Notes under the pieces: generated by a model
Databases searched by the model: none
The model's input: the letters and a program-made list of their open reading frames with translations, nothing else
What the model was told of the DNA's origin: nothing
Assembly: GCA_017551425.1 (NCBI GenBank)
Contig: JAFZLQ010000048.1
Location: 1-21,513 of the forward strand
Length of the DNA stretch: 21,513 nt
Direction: 5' to 3'
Source: Bacteroidales bacterium
Lineage (GTDB): Bacteria; Bacteroidota; Bacteroidia; Bacteroidales; UBA932
Part shown: positions 13,999 through 21,513 of the stretch, in pieces
Layout: each line of letters starts with the position of its first letter
Numbering within the stretch: position 1 is the first letter of the stretch
Position numbers and translations under genes: made by a program

Positions 13999-16368
13999 AT
14001 GAAAAAAGCATTATACATTCTTGCGGCGGCGTCCCTTGTCCTGACCGCCTGCGCCAAGGAAGAATTCGAGCATCCCAGCGAGCTTAACGCTCCCAAGACA
14101 GCGTCGGAATACACTCCCGTCGTCTCTGTGGACCAGGAGCTCAACCAGGTCACATTCTCCGTCAGCGAGACCGGCGTCATCCCCGTGTGGGTGTTCCAGA
14201 ACAGCGCCGGCGAGTGGGCCGAATACCACGCCCGCAACGGCTTCAAGAAGATCTATACCACGGCCGGCGACTACGCCGTACGCCTGTACATCATGAATTC
14301 CTCCGGTGTTACGCCCGATTATGTGGAGAAGACATTCCACATCGACAACACCATCATGAACTTCGACAAGTACATCCGTCAGATTTCCGGCGGATCGGAG
14401 AAGGTCTGGAGGATAGACAACAGCGTCGCTGCGCATCATGCCTGCGGCGAGAGCGTCGGAAATCCTACCGGATGGTGGGCAGCCAAGCCCGACGAGAAGG
14501 CAGCGTTCGGCATCTACGACAACCGCCTGACCTTCAGCTCCGCCGGTGACTACACCTTCGATCCGGGCGAGTCCGGCACCGTCTATGTGAACACCGGAGT
14601 CAACGTAGCCCCTTACGGAGCGTTCCAGGAGTCTTCCGACTACACCGTCTCCGTGAGCAAGGAGACTACTCCTTACAGCTTCGGCGTTGAGGGTTCGGAC
14701 CTCGTGCTCAAGCTGCAGAACGGCGCCCTGTTCCCGTACATCCCCAACAACGATTACGTGAACGACAGCAAGTTCTATGTGATCTCCCTCGACAACAGCT
14801 CCATGACCCTCGTGTGGTACACCGCTACCGGCAACAACGGCGGTCCCATCGCATGGCAGTTCATCCTCACCAGCAAGGAGCCCGGCACCGAGCCCGAGAG
14901 TACCGAGGATCCCCAGCAGCCCGGCGGATACACCTACGGCGAGAACCTCATCGGAGACCTGTATATCGATTCCACATGGTTCAGCCCCGGTGACTGGTCC
15001 GGCGGCCTCAATCCCAACGCCAGCTTCGAGAACGGCAAGCTTACCCTTACCGTACCCGACGGAGTGGGCGGCAGCGAGTGGCAGGGCCAGGTGAAGCTGG
15101 TTGCCAACGTGCCCGCGGATCCCGAGAAGAAGTATTCCTTCTCCTGCAGGATCGAGTCTTCCACCGACGGCACCTGCACCGTGAAGGTAGCCGATGCCAC
15201 GGCGGACGCCGAGCACGCGTTTTTCTACGATCCCAACGTCGGCCTGACTGCTTACGAGGCCCTTTCCTACAAGAACGAGCCCGTCGTTCCCGACCGCGCA
15301 TACGAGTCGGTAATGGTGATCTTCGACTTCGGCCGTATGGCTGCGGGCACCGAGATTACAGCCACCGACATCAAGCTCTGCGAGATTACCGGAGAGTCCT
15401 CCGGCGGCCAGGGCGGCTACACCTATGGTGACGAGCTGCTCGGCGGCCTGTACGTCCACTCCACATGGTTCAGCCCGGCCGACTGGTCCGGCGGCCTCGA
15501 TCCCCAGCTTGTCTTCGAGGGCGGCAAGGCAACCCTTACCGTGCCCGCGGTTGGCGGCAGCGAGTGGCAGGGCCAGGTGAAGCTGGTTGCCGACATCCCC
15601 GCAGATCCAGAGAAGCAGTACTCCTTCGCCTGCAACGTGGAGTCTTCCACCGACGGCACCTGCACCATCAAGCTTGCCGATGCGGCAGCGGACGCAGAGC
15701 ATGCGTTCTTCTACGATCCCAACGTGGGCCTCACCGCATACGACGTGATCGCCTACAAGAACGAGCCCGTCGTTCCCGACCAGGCATACGAGTCGGTCAT
15801 GGTGATCTTCGACTTCGGCCGTCTGGCTCCCGGTACCGAAATCACCATCACCGGCATCTCCCTCAAGGAGATTACCGGCGAGAGCAGCGGCGGCAACGGC
15901 GGTGGCGGCAACTATGGGGACAGCATCCTCGGCGGCCTGTATGTCCACTCCACATGGTTCAGTCCGGCCGACTGGTCCGGCGGTCTCGATCCCCAGCTCA
16001 GCTTCGAGGGCGGCAAGGTTACCCTTACCGTGCCCGCGGTTGGCGGCAGCGAGTGGCAGGGCCAGGTGAAACTGGTTGCCGACGTGCCCGCAGACCCTGA
16101 GCTGGCATACGAGTTCACCTGCAAGATCGAGTCGTCAGAAGACGGCACCTGCACCATCAAGGTAGCCGATGCCGCGGCCGACGCCGAGCACGCGTTCTTC
16201 TACGATCCCAACGTGGCCCTTACCGCTTACGACGTCATCTCGTACAGGAACGAGCCCGTTTCTCCCGACCGGGCCTACGACGCAGTCATGGTCATCTATG
16301 ACTTCGGACGCATGGCTCCCGGAACGGAGATAACCATATCCGACATCGCACTCCGTCCTCAAAAGTAA
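13999..16368 (+). CDS. surface glycan-binding lipoprotein with three tandem CBM-like domains
   Basis: This 789-aa lipoprotein occupies the SusE/SGBP position. The lipobox is LTAC (Cys18), followed by AKEE, a strong surface-export signal. A PKD-like domain covers about residues 40-115 (TFSVSETG...TTAGDYAVRLYIMN). A second domain at about 120-295 contains KVWRIDNSVAAHHACGES, GWWAAKPDEKAAFGIYDNRL and GTVYVNTGV, a pattern I associate with SGBPs of beta-glucan loci. Then come three near-identical CBM4-like beta-sandwich domains starting at 311, 474 and about 638, each with STWFSP-DWSGGL, GGSEWQGQVKLVA, FFYDPNV and a FDFGR or YDFGR block, joined by Gly/Ser-rich linkers. No catalytic residues are recognised. 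Context (GH16, GH3) suggests beta-1,3-glucan binding. The GH16 gene starts 4 bp after the stop. Confidence 0.88.
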   Translation: MKKALYILAAASLVLTACAKEEFEHPSELNAPKTASEYTPVVSVDQELNQVTFSVSETGVIPVWVFQNSAGEWAEYHARNGFKKIYTTAGDYAVRLYIMNSSGVTPDYVEKTFHIDNTIMNFDKYIRQISGGSEKVWRIDNSVAAHHACGESVGNPTGWWAAKPDEKAAFGIYDNRLTFSSAGDYTFDPGESGTVYVNTGVNVAPYGAFQESSDYTVSVSKETTPYSFGVEGSDLVLKLQNGALFPYIPNNDYVNDSKFYVISLDNSSMTLVWYTATGNNGGPIAWQFILTSKEPGTEPESTEDPQQPGGYTYGENLIGDLYIDSTWFSPGDWSGGLNPNASFENGKLTLTVPDGVGGSEWQGQVKLVANVPADPEKKYSFSCRIESSTDGTCTVKVADATADAEHAFFYDPNVGLTAYEALSYKNEPVVPDRAYESVMVIFDFGRMAAGTEITATDIKLCEITGESSGGQGGYTYGDELLGGLYVHSTWFSPADWSGGLDPQLVFEGGKATLTVPAVGGSEWQGQVKLVADIPADPEKQYSFACNVESSTDGTCTIKLADAAADAEHAFFYDPNVGLTAYDVIAYKNEPVVPDQAYESVMVIFDFGRLAPGTEITITGISLKEITGESSGGNGGGGNYGDSILGGLYVHSTWFSPADWSGGLDPQLSFEGGKVTLTVPAVGGSEWQGQVKLVADVPADPELAYEFTCKIESSEDGTCTIKVADAAADAEHAFFYDPNVALTAYDVISYRNEPVSPDRAYDAVMVIYDFGRMAPGTEITISDIALRPQK
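14929..16365 (+). repeat. three tandem ~490-bp coding repeats (CBM-like domains)
   Basis: Units begin near 14929, 15418 and 15910. Units 2 and 3 are most alike, sharing long near-identical stretches such as CATGGTTCAG(C/T)CCGGCCGAC and GCGAGTGGCAGGGCCAGGTG. Unit 1 is more diverged near its start and has one extra residue (PDGVGGSEW versus PAVGGSEW). The pattern indicates internal duplication, with units 2 and 3 duplicated or homogenised more recently. Confidence 0.92.
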
Positions 16369-16372
16369 GGCA

Positions 16373-17458
16373 ATGTTCGACAAGCGATTACTTTCGGTCT
16401 TTCTTGCCGCCGCGGCACTTATCTGCTGCGGCGGGAAGGAGGATCCCACCGAGCCGGAAGACAAGGTAAAGACCACTCCCGAGTCGCTCTCATTCACCGC
16501 CGAACCCCAGACGCTCACCATCAGCGTTGACGCCGGAGAGGCCTTCCAGGCATACTGCAACGACGATTGGGTGACCGTAGATCCCGCTTATACCTCTACT
16601 CCGTCCGGCACGGTGAAAGTCACCGTCACGGAAAACATGGAGTTCGAGGCCCGCAGCACGGAGCTGGTCATCAAGGCCGGCACAGTGCGCCACAAGGTGC
16701 CCGTTACCCAGGCGGCGGCCACGGCTCCGTCCATTGTCGCCCCCGACGGATACAAGCTCGTTTGGAACGACGAGTTCGACAAGGCAGGCAAGCCCGACGA
16801 GAACGAGTGGTGGTACGAGACAGGTGGCGGCGGCTGGGGCAACAACGAGCTCCAGCAGTATGTGGCCCAGGCCAAGGACGGCGAGGAGCTTGCCGTGATT
16901 TCCGGAGGTTCCCTAAAGGTGACCGCCAAAAAGATCGGCAATACGGTCTATTCCATCCGCATGAACACCCGCAAGGGCTGGACTTACGGCTGGATTGAGG
17001 CCAAGCTCAAGGTCTCCGACGCCCGCGGCTCCTGGCCCGCGTTCTGGATGATGCCGAAGAATTACACGACCTGGCCCGGGGACGGCGAAATCGACATCAT
17101 GGAGTACGCCATCTCCACCCAGGGCAAGAACCGCAGCTCCTCCAGCATCCACTGCAACGCCTTCAACCACATGAAAGGCACGCAGAAGACCCACGTACAG
17201 TCCGTCAGCAACGCGGCTAGCGAGTATCACGTCTATGCCTGCGAGTGGACTGCAGACTGGATGAAGTTCTACATCGACGGCAAACAGCACCTGCAGGTCG
17301 ATAACGACGGCAAGGGCTACGACCACTGGCCCTTCTACACCCCTTTCTATGTCAAGTTCAACATGGCATGGGGCGGTAACATGGGCGGCACAGTAAATGA
17401 GGACGATCTCCCCGCCGTAATGGAGGTGGATTACGTCCGCGTTTTCCAGAAATTATGA
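16373..17458 (+). CDS. GH16 endo-beta-glucanase (laminarinase-like) lipoprotein with BACON domain
   Basis: This 361-aa enzyme should cleave internal beta-1,3 (or mixed-linkage) glucan bonds. The signal peptide ends LICCGG (Cys18 or 19), followed by KED, suggesting the outer surface. A BACON-like domain spans about 35-115 (ESLSFTAEPQTLTISVDAG, WVTVDPAYTSTPSGTVKVTV). The GH16 domain starts at LVWNDEFDKAGKPDENEW. The catalytic motif GEIDIMEY has nucleophile Glu239, Asp241 and acid/base Glu244; the EIDIME form (with Met) is the laminarinase type rather than the EIDIEF lichenase type. Substrate-site aromatics occur in GSWPAFWMMP. The end VDYVRVFQKL is typical. Its stop overlaps the GH3 start (ATGA), so the two are coupled. 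Confidence 0.95.
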   Translation: MFDKRLLSVFLAAAALICCGGKEDPTEPEDKVKTTPESLSFTAEPQTLTISVDAGEAFQAYCNDDWVTVDPAYTSTPSGTVKVTVTENMEFEARSTELVIKAGTVRHKVPVTQAAATAPSIVAPDGYKLVWNDEFDKAGKPDENEWWYETGGGGWGNNELQQYVAQAKDGEELAVISGGSLKVTAKKIGNTVYSIRMNTRKGWTYGWIEAKLKVSDARGSWPAFWMMPKNYTTWPGDGEIDIMEYAISTQGKNRSSSSIHCNAFNHMKGTQKTHVQSVSNAASEYHVYACEWTADWMKFYIDGKQHLQVDNDGKGYDHWPFYTPFYVKFNMAWGGNMGGTVNEDDLPAVMEVDYVRVFQKL

Positions 17459-19701
17459 GTTTCACAAGAAGATCATACCTGATTCTGGCAGTCCTGCTCC
17501 TGGTGCAGTCCTGCGGCGGCCGCAAGGCTTCCACCGTAGGCTCCACACCGGAAGTGGAGGCCCGCGTGGAGCGCATCCTTTCGCAGATGACCCTGGCCGA
17601 GAAGATCGGCCAGATGAACCAGGTCTCTGCCGGAGGGGATGTCTCCGACTATGCGGCGGCCCTCCGCAACGGGCAGATAGGCTCCATACTGAATGAGGTT
17701 GACCCGGAGAAGATAAACGAGTTCCAGCGCATCTGCGTGGAGGAATCGCGGCTCGGAATCCCCCTGCTGGTGGCCCGCGACGTGATTCACGGATTCCATA
17801 CCGTTTTCCCCATCCCGCTCGGGCTTGCCGCCACCTTCGATCCCGCCCTCGTTGAGGAGGGGGCCCGCGTGGCGGCCGTAGAGGCCACGTCGCAGGGCGT
17901 CCGCTGGACGTTCTCCCCCATGCTCGACATTGCCCGCGACCCCCGCTGGGGCCGCATCGCAGAGGGCAGCGGGGAAGATACGTACCTGGACGCCCGCATG
18001 GCGGAGGCCATGGTCCGCGGATATCAGGGACGCATCGCCGACTCCACTTCCATGTCGGCCTGCATCAAGCATTTCGTGGGCTACGGAGCGGCCGAGGGAG
18101 GGCGCGACTACAACAGCACCTTCCTCACCGAGAGGCAGTTGCGCAACGTCTATCTGCCTCCTTTCGAGGCTGCGGTCAAGGCCGGCGCGCACACTCTCAT
18201 GACCTCCTTCAACGACAACGACGGCGTGCCTTCCACCGGCAACGCCTTCGTGCTCAAGGATATCCTGAGGGACGAATGGGGCTTCGACGGCCTCGTCGTC
18301 ACCGACTGGAACTCAATGGGGGAAATGGTCAACCACGGATTCGGCACGGACCGCAAGGACGTGGCTGGCAAGGCCCTTGCCGCCGGGGTCGATATGGACA
18401 TGATGACCTTCGGCTTCATCTCCCACATCGAGGAGCTGGTAAAGTCGGGTGCCGTCAGGCAGTCCACCATAGACAACTCGGTGCGCAACATCCTCAGGAT
18501 CAAGCTGCTGCTGGGCCTGTTCGAACACCCGTACATAGACGTCGAGGCTTCCCGCGCGGTGCAGTACGCCCCCGCCCACCTCGACGCAGCGCAGCGTTCG
18601 GCCGAGGCCTCCGCAATCCTGTTGAAGAACGATTCCGGAGTCCTTCCGCTTGCCACTGATCCGGGCCGCATACTGGTTACCGGACCCATTGCGGACGCCC
18701 CCCACGACCAGCTCGGCACCTGGGCCTTCGACGGCGAGAAATCGCACACCGTCACCCCTCTTGCCGCCCTGCGCGAGCGTTTCCCCGGCAAGGTCGAATA
18801 CGTACCCGGCCTGAGTTACAGCAGGGAGGAGAAGGACCGTTTTGACGATGTTCTCCGCGCCGCCCGCCGTTCCGACGTCATCCTTGCCTTCGTGGGCGAG
18901 GAGGCCATTCTGTCCGGCGAGGCCCACTGCCTGTCGGATCTCAACCTCATAGGCTCCCAGAGCGCTTTGCTCGAGGCTCTCAAGTCCACCGGAAAGAAGG
19001 TGGTCGTTACTGTTATCGCCGGCCGTCCGCTCACCATAGAGCGCGACCTCCCCAATGCCGACGCCCTGCTGTACTCCTTCCACCCCGGCACCATGGGCGG
19101 TCCCGCCCTCGTGCGCCTGCTTACCGGCGAGGCCGTGCCTTGCGGCAAGACTCCGGTAACCTTCCTCCGAACCGTCGGCCAGGTGCCGATGTACTACAGC
19201 CACAACATGACCGGCAGGCCTTACAGGAACGAAAAGCTCCTGGACGAAATCCCCTTGGAGGCCGGCCAGACGTCGCTTGGCAACACTTCTTATTACCTTG
19301 ATTCGGGCCCCCTGCCGCTGTTCCCCTTCGGCTACGGACTCAGCTACACCAGCTTCTCCTACTCGGACGTCAGGCTCGACAGGAAGAGTTATGGGGTTGC
19401 GGACACCCTGCGCGCATCGTGCACGCTTGCCAATACCGGCAGCTGTGACGGCGCCGAGGTGGTGCAGCTGTACGTACGCGATCTGGTGGGCAGCGTCACA
19501 CGCCCCGTCAAGGAACTCAAGGCCTTCACGAAAGTCAGCCTCAAGGCGGGCGAAAGCCGTACCGTAGAGCTGGCCGTCCCCGTTTCGGAGCTTGCCTTCT
19601 GGGGACTCGACCGTCAAAGGAAAGTCGAGCCCGGCGAGTTCCTCCTGTGGATCGCGGGCGACAGCGCCTCGGGCGAACCGCTGTCTTTCAGCGTGAAGTA
19701 G
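17455..19701 (+). CDS. GH3 beta-glucosidase lipoprotein
   Basis: This 748-aa exo-acting enzyme should release glucose from beta-gluco-oligosaccharides. The signal peptide ends LLVQSC (Cys20), followed by GGRKAS without acidic residues, so the periplasmic face is more likely than the surface. The GH3 barrel includes EKIGQMNQV, VARDVIHGFHTVFPIPLGLA, SPMLDIARDPRWGRIAEGSG, CIKHFVGYG and the nucleophile motif LVVTDWNSM with Asp284. The second domain has GEEAILSGEAH, where Glu489 is the likely acid/base. The C-terminus holds PLFPFGYGLSYTSF and a fibronectin-III-like domain (VVQLYVRDLVGSVTRPVKELKAF). It has normal BglX-like length. It is the last gene of the locus; the convergent next gene ends only 3 bp away and no terminator hairpin is visible. 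Confidence 0.96.
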   Translation: MSFTRRSYLILAVLLLVQSCGGRKASTVGSTPEVEARVERILSQMTLAEKIGQMNQVSAGGDVSDYAAALRNGQIGSILNEVDPEKINEFQRICVEESRLGIPLLVARDVIHGFHTVFPIPLGLAATFDPALVEEGARVAAVEATSQGVRWTFSPMLDIARDPRWGRIAEGSGEDTYLDARMAEAMVRGYQGRIADSTSMSACIKHFVGYGAAEGGRDYNSTFLTERQLRNVYLPPFEAAVKAGAHTLMTSFNDNDGVPSTGNAFVLKDILRDEWGFDGLVVTDWNSMGEMVNHGFGTDRKDVAGKALAAGVDMDMMTFGFISHIEELVKSGAVRQSTIDNSVRNILRIKLLLGLFEHPYIDVEASRAVQYAPAHLDAAQRSAEASAILLKNDSGVLPLATDPGRILVTGPIADAPHDQLGTWAFDGEKSHTVTPLAALRERFPGKVEYVPGLSYSREEKDRFDDVLRAARRSDVILAFVGEEAILSGEAHCLSDLNLIGSQSALLEALKSTGKKVVVTVIAGRPLTIERDLPNADALLYSFHPGTMGGPALVRLLTGEAVPCGKTPVTFLRTVGQVPMYYSHNMTGRPYRNEKLLDEIPLEAGQTSLGNTSYYLDSGPLPLFPFGYGLSYTSFSYSDVRLDRKSYGVADTLRASCTLANTGSCDGAEVVQLYVRDLVGSVTRPVKELKAFTKVSLKAGESRTVELAVPVSELAFWGLDRQRKVEPGEFLLWIAGDSASGEPLSFSVK

Positions 19702-19704
19702 TTC

Positions 19705-20826
19705 TTACCCCAGTTTCTTGAGTATCAGCGGGATAGCGAGAAGCAGGAAGCTGTCGTACTTGAGATTGTCGGGATCTGAACGGCGAAGGTCCAGATAGGA
19801 ACACAAATCTACATGGGACGGGTCGGATGCTTTGTTTTTAAGCATCCGGCCATACGCCGTTTTCTTGCGTGAATAGAGCGTCTCGTACAGCAGGCGCTCT
19901 TCTTTGTCGGGATTCCTGAATCCCAGGATGAGCCTTTCGGCAACCCATCGGTTGTGCTCGCTGCACGACAGGGAGTCGTTGTTTGTCTCCCAGGCCTCGC
20001 GTTCCGTCACGCCGTGCTCCATGGCGTATTTCCTGATTCCCAGGGCGCGGGACTCGAAGCAGTCTGCGCAGAAAATGTTGGAGAGGCCGTATTTCACCGC
20101 AAGCTGGCTTGCCTGCCATTTGGCGTCGTTTATCATCGGCGCCATCTTCTTGCCGAGGAGCTTGAACTGGAAGGTGTCCAGGGCGAACATGTATCTCTTC
20201 GCGCAGTGGATGTCTTCCGCCGGCAGGTTGTCTATGACGGCACCGAGTTCGTACACCCGGCTGGAGAGTATCGCCTTGCGGGTATCTATCGAAAAGACGG
20301 TGTCCGGCTCCCTGGATGCGGCAAAAGCGAGAATGTCTTCTTCTTTTATGAGCATGGCGCCTTCGCCCGCGGGGGCTTCCCTTACGACCTTGAACTCAAT
20401 GTCGAGGTACGAGTCTTCGTTGAAGGTTTTGCCGTAAACGCTGTACCTGCAGTGCTGCAGGAGGCCTCCAAGGTATTCCTCCCTGCCGAGTTCGGCCACT
20501 ACGGTCCCGGCGTCCATGCCGCTCACCAGGTTCACCACCGTACGGTTCCTGCAGACGAGGTTCCCGAAGATGTCCCTCTCGGAATAGTTGATGAAATGGG
20601 CGTAGAGGGCAAGCTGGCGCACTGCGGAAAGCATCAGCGGGCTGTCTCCGTCCACGACGGCCTCCAGGCGGCAGTCTGAACCGGGGCTGACGGCCAGGTC
20701 CTTCAGCCTGTCAAGTATATAGGCCCTGGCGATGTACCAGTTTTTCACGGTCTCTTCCGGAAAACTGCTTCCGTCCCTGCGCCTGAGGTATTCGAACGGG
20801 CGCTCGCTCAAGACTTTTTTCTTCAT
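19705..20826 (-). CDS. RyR-like domain protein coupled to a mechanosensitive channel
   Basis: This 373-aa protein appears soluble: no signal peptide or transmembrane helix before the last residues. The C-terminal region, about 286-373, contains CSEHNRWVAERLILGFR and, later, HVDLCSYLDL followed by LKYDSF. This matches the pattern of bacterial RyR (ryanodine-receptor repeat) domains (EHxRWxAERxxxGxR, then HxxLxPYxxL and KxxD), with a longer insert between the halves. The N-terminal half (about 53-150: DSPLMLSAVRQLALYAHFIN, RNRTVVNLV) could be a degenerate TrkA-N/Rossmann-like domain as in other bacterial RyR proteins, but I see no clear nucleotide-binding glycine motif. The start overlaps the channel gene's stop as ATGA, so the two should be made together. 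A ligand-sensing or regulatory role for the channel is inference. Confidence 0.72.
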   Translation of the reverse strand: MKKKVLSERPFEYLRRRDGSSFPEETVKNWYIARAYILDRLKDLAVSPGSDCRLEAVVDGDSPLMLSAVRQLALYAHFINYSERDIFGNLVCRNRTVVNLVSGMDAGTVVAELGREEYLGGLLQHCRYSVYGKTFNEDSYLDIEFKVVREAPAGEGAMLIKEEDILAFAASREPDTVFSIDTRKAILSSRVYELGAVIDNLPAEDIHCAKRYMFALDTFQFKLLGKKMAPMINDAKWQASQLAVKYGLSNIFCADCFESRALGIRKYAMEHGVTEREAWETNNDSLSCSEHNRWVAERLILGFRNPDKEERLLYETLYSRKKTAYGRMLKNKASDPSHVDLCSYLDLRRSDPDNLKYDSFLLLAIPLILKKLG

Positions 20827-21513
20827 TTTGCGACGGAGTTTATGTTGCGGATGTCATCTGCCGAAGGCGCCTGGTAGAGGCGCAGCCCGAAGCGGCCCAT
20901 CGCCTCTATCATCTGCTCCGTCATCCGGGACTGCCGGAAGTCGTACGAGCAGAAATCGGTGTCCAGCACGAAAGTATAGACCTGAAGGGGCAGGCCGCTG
21001 TCTTTCTGGTCCAGCCATCGTACTATGAGGTGGGGCTTCTGGGAAACGTGCGGGTTGGCCATCAGCCAATGGTGCAGGTAAATCCTGTAAAGATGTGCGT
21101 TGAGCGCGCCTTCCTTGAGGTCTTCTTCCGGCAGGTACGGGCCGATACCGGGGTCTGACCTGAACGCCTCGGCCTCCTCTGCGGTCACGGGGCGGAAGCT
21201 CTCGGTATCCAGGGTGAAGGTTTTCATCATCCTGCGGCCGTAAGTCTTGCCGCCGGCCATGTTCTGCAGGTTGATGAAGTGGTCTGCCTGCAGTGCGCTG
21301 ATGGGGATGACGGAGGTTGTGGTGTCCCAGTTGAGAATGGTAACGGTAGTGAGGGCCACGGACTTGACTTCTCCGTCAACATTGAATTTAGGCACCTGGA
21401 TCCAGTCGTCGATGTTCAGAAGATGGTGCCTCCTCAGGTGGATGAACGCCGCCACACCCTTGAGTTTGTCCTGGAAGATCCAGCCGGCCACTGAGCCGAT
21501 GACGCCGAACGCC
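20823..21513 (-). CDS. YbdG/MscM-type mechanosensitive channel, C-terminal part (5' end outside window)
   Basis: The frame is open to the right edge, so about 229 C-terminal residues are present. The visible part starts in the pore-lining helix (AFGVIGSVAGWIFQDKLKGVAAFIHL) and continues into the MscS beta domain with LLNIDDWIQVPKFNVDGEV and ALTTVTILNWDTTTSVIPISAL. The WDTT..IP pattern and the loop GGKTYGRRMMKTFTLD are characteristic of YbdG-type channels rather than classical MscS. The C-terminal cytoplasmic domain ends QAPSADDIRNINSVAK. Such channels sit in the inner membrane and respond to osmotic stress. A GTG at 21491 is not the true start because the pore helix extends upstream of it. 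The stop overlaps the RyR-like gene. Confidence 0.92.
   Translation of the reverse strand, partial: AFGVIGSVAGWIFQDKLKGVAAFIHLRRHHLLNIDDWIQVPKFNVDGEVKSVALTTVTILNWDTTTSVIPISALQADHFINLQNMAGGKTYGRRMMKTFTLDTESFRPVTAEEAEAFRSDPGIGPYLPEEDLKEGALNAHLYRIYLHHWLMANPHVSQKPHLIVRWLDQKDSGLPLQVYTFVLDTDFCSYDFRQSRMTEQMIEAMGRFGLRLYQAPSADDIRNINSVAK

Noticed and set aside
12453..14246. 597-codon open frame opposite susD
   Set aside because: Antisense shadow with low-complexity G/V/H-rich translation; the sense strand has clear SusD blocks.
14011..15948. 645-codon open frame opposite the SGBP
   Set aside because: Its apparent internal repeats are only the mirror of the sense-strand CBM repeats.
14929..16365. Tandem repeats considered as a CRISPR-like or mobile array
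   Set aside because: Units are about 490 bp, coding, in frame and protein-domain sized; no spacers or short repeats.

Overview
The window reads as a chromosome segment of a high-GC member of the Bacteroidales. Evidence: a SusC/SusD pair, BACON and SusE-like surface lipoproteins, several promoters with the Bacteroidetes -7 element TAnnTTTG, weak Shine-Dalgarno signals, and lipoproteins whose lipidated cysteine is followed by acidic residues (a surface-export type signal). A gut Rikenellaceae/Cryptobacteroides-like organism is a guess from GC content and gene style only.

Layout. (1) 1-1389, minus strand: an anaerobic sulfatase-maturating radical SAM enzyme, whose stop overlaps (ATGA) the start of an exported protein cut by the left edge. 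The enzyme gene carries an in-frame insertion of a dispersed repeat plus five 18-bp units. (2) 1449-4019, plus strand: an unrecognised one-helix membrane protein, then an M13 zinc metallopeptidase lipoprotein. A hairpin terminator shared with the facing operon follows at 4038-4075. (3) 6960-4077, minus strand: luxS, a serine-type sulfatase lipoprotein and a Tat-exported flavodoxin/ferredoxin protein, tightly packed as one operon. (4) 7007-19701, plus strand: a complete beta-glucan (probably laminarin-type) polysaccharide utilisation locus. It comprises a membrane-spanning regulator, a SusC transporter, SusD, a surface glycan-binding protein with three near-identical carbohydrate-binding domains, a GH16 endo-beta-glucanase and a GH3 beta-glucosidase. 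(5) 21513-19705, minus strand: a YbdG-type mechanosensitive channel (5' part outside the window), overlapping by ATGA with a protein carrying a ryanodine-receptor-like (RyR) domain.

How the locus probably works: GH16 (acidic +2/+3 region, likely outer surface) cuts the glucan, the triple-domain lipoprotein and SusD hold it, SusC imports oligosaccharides, and GH3 (no acidic export signal, likely periplasmic) releases glucose. The regulator, with periplasmic TPR-like repeats and a cytoplasmic HTH, probably senses the glycan.

Most unusual: the SusC runs about 168 residues past the normal terminal aromatic residue of its barrel, through a charged KEV-rich linker, into an OmpA-like peptidoglycan-binding domain with the conserved Asp and Arg. 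This suggests a TonB-dependent glycan transporter tethered to the cell wall. Also notable are the repeat element inside the sulfatase-maturase coding sequence, the exported flavodoxin-ferredoxin, the channel/RyR pair, and divergent promoters with -7 elements only 4-5 nt from the start codons.
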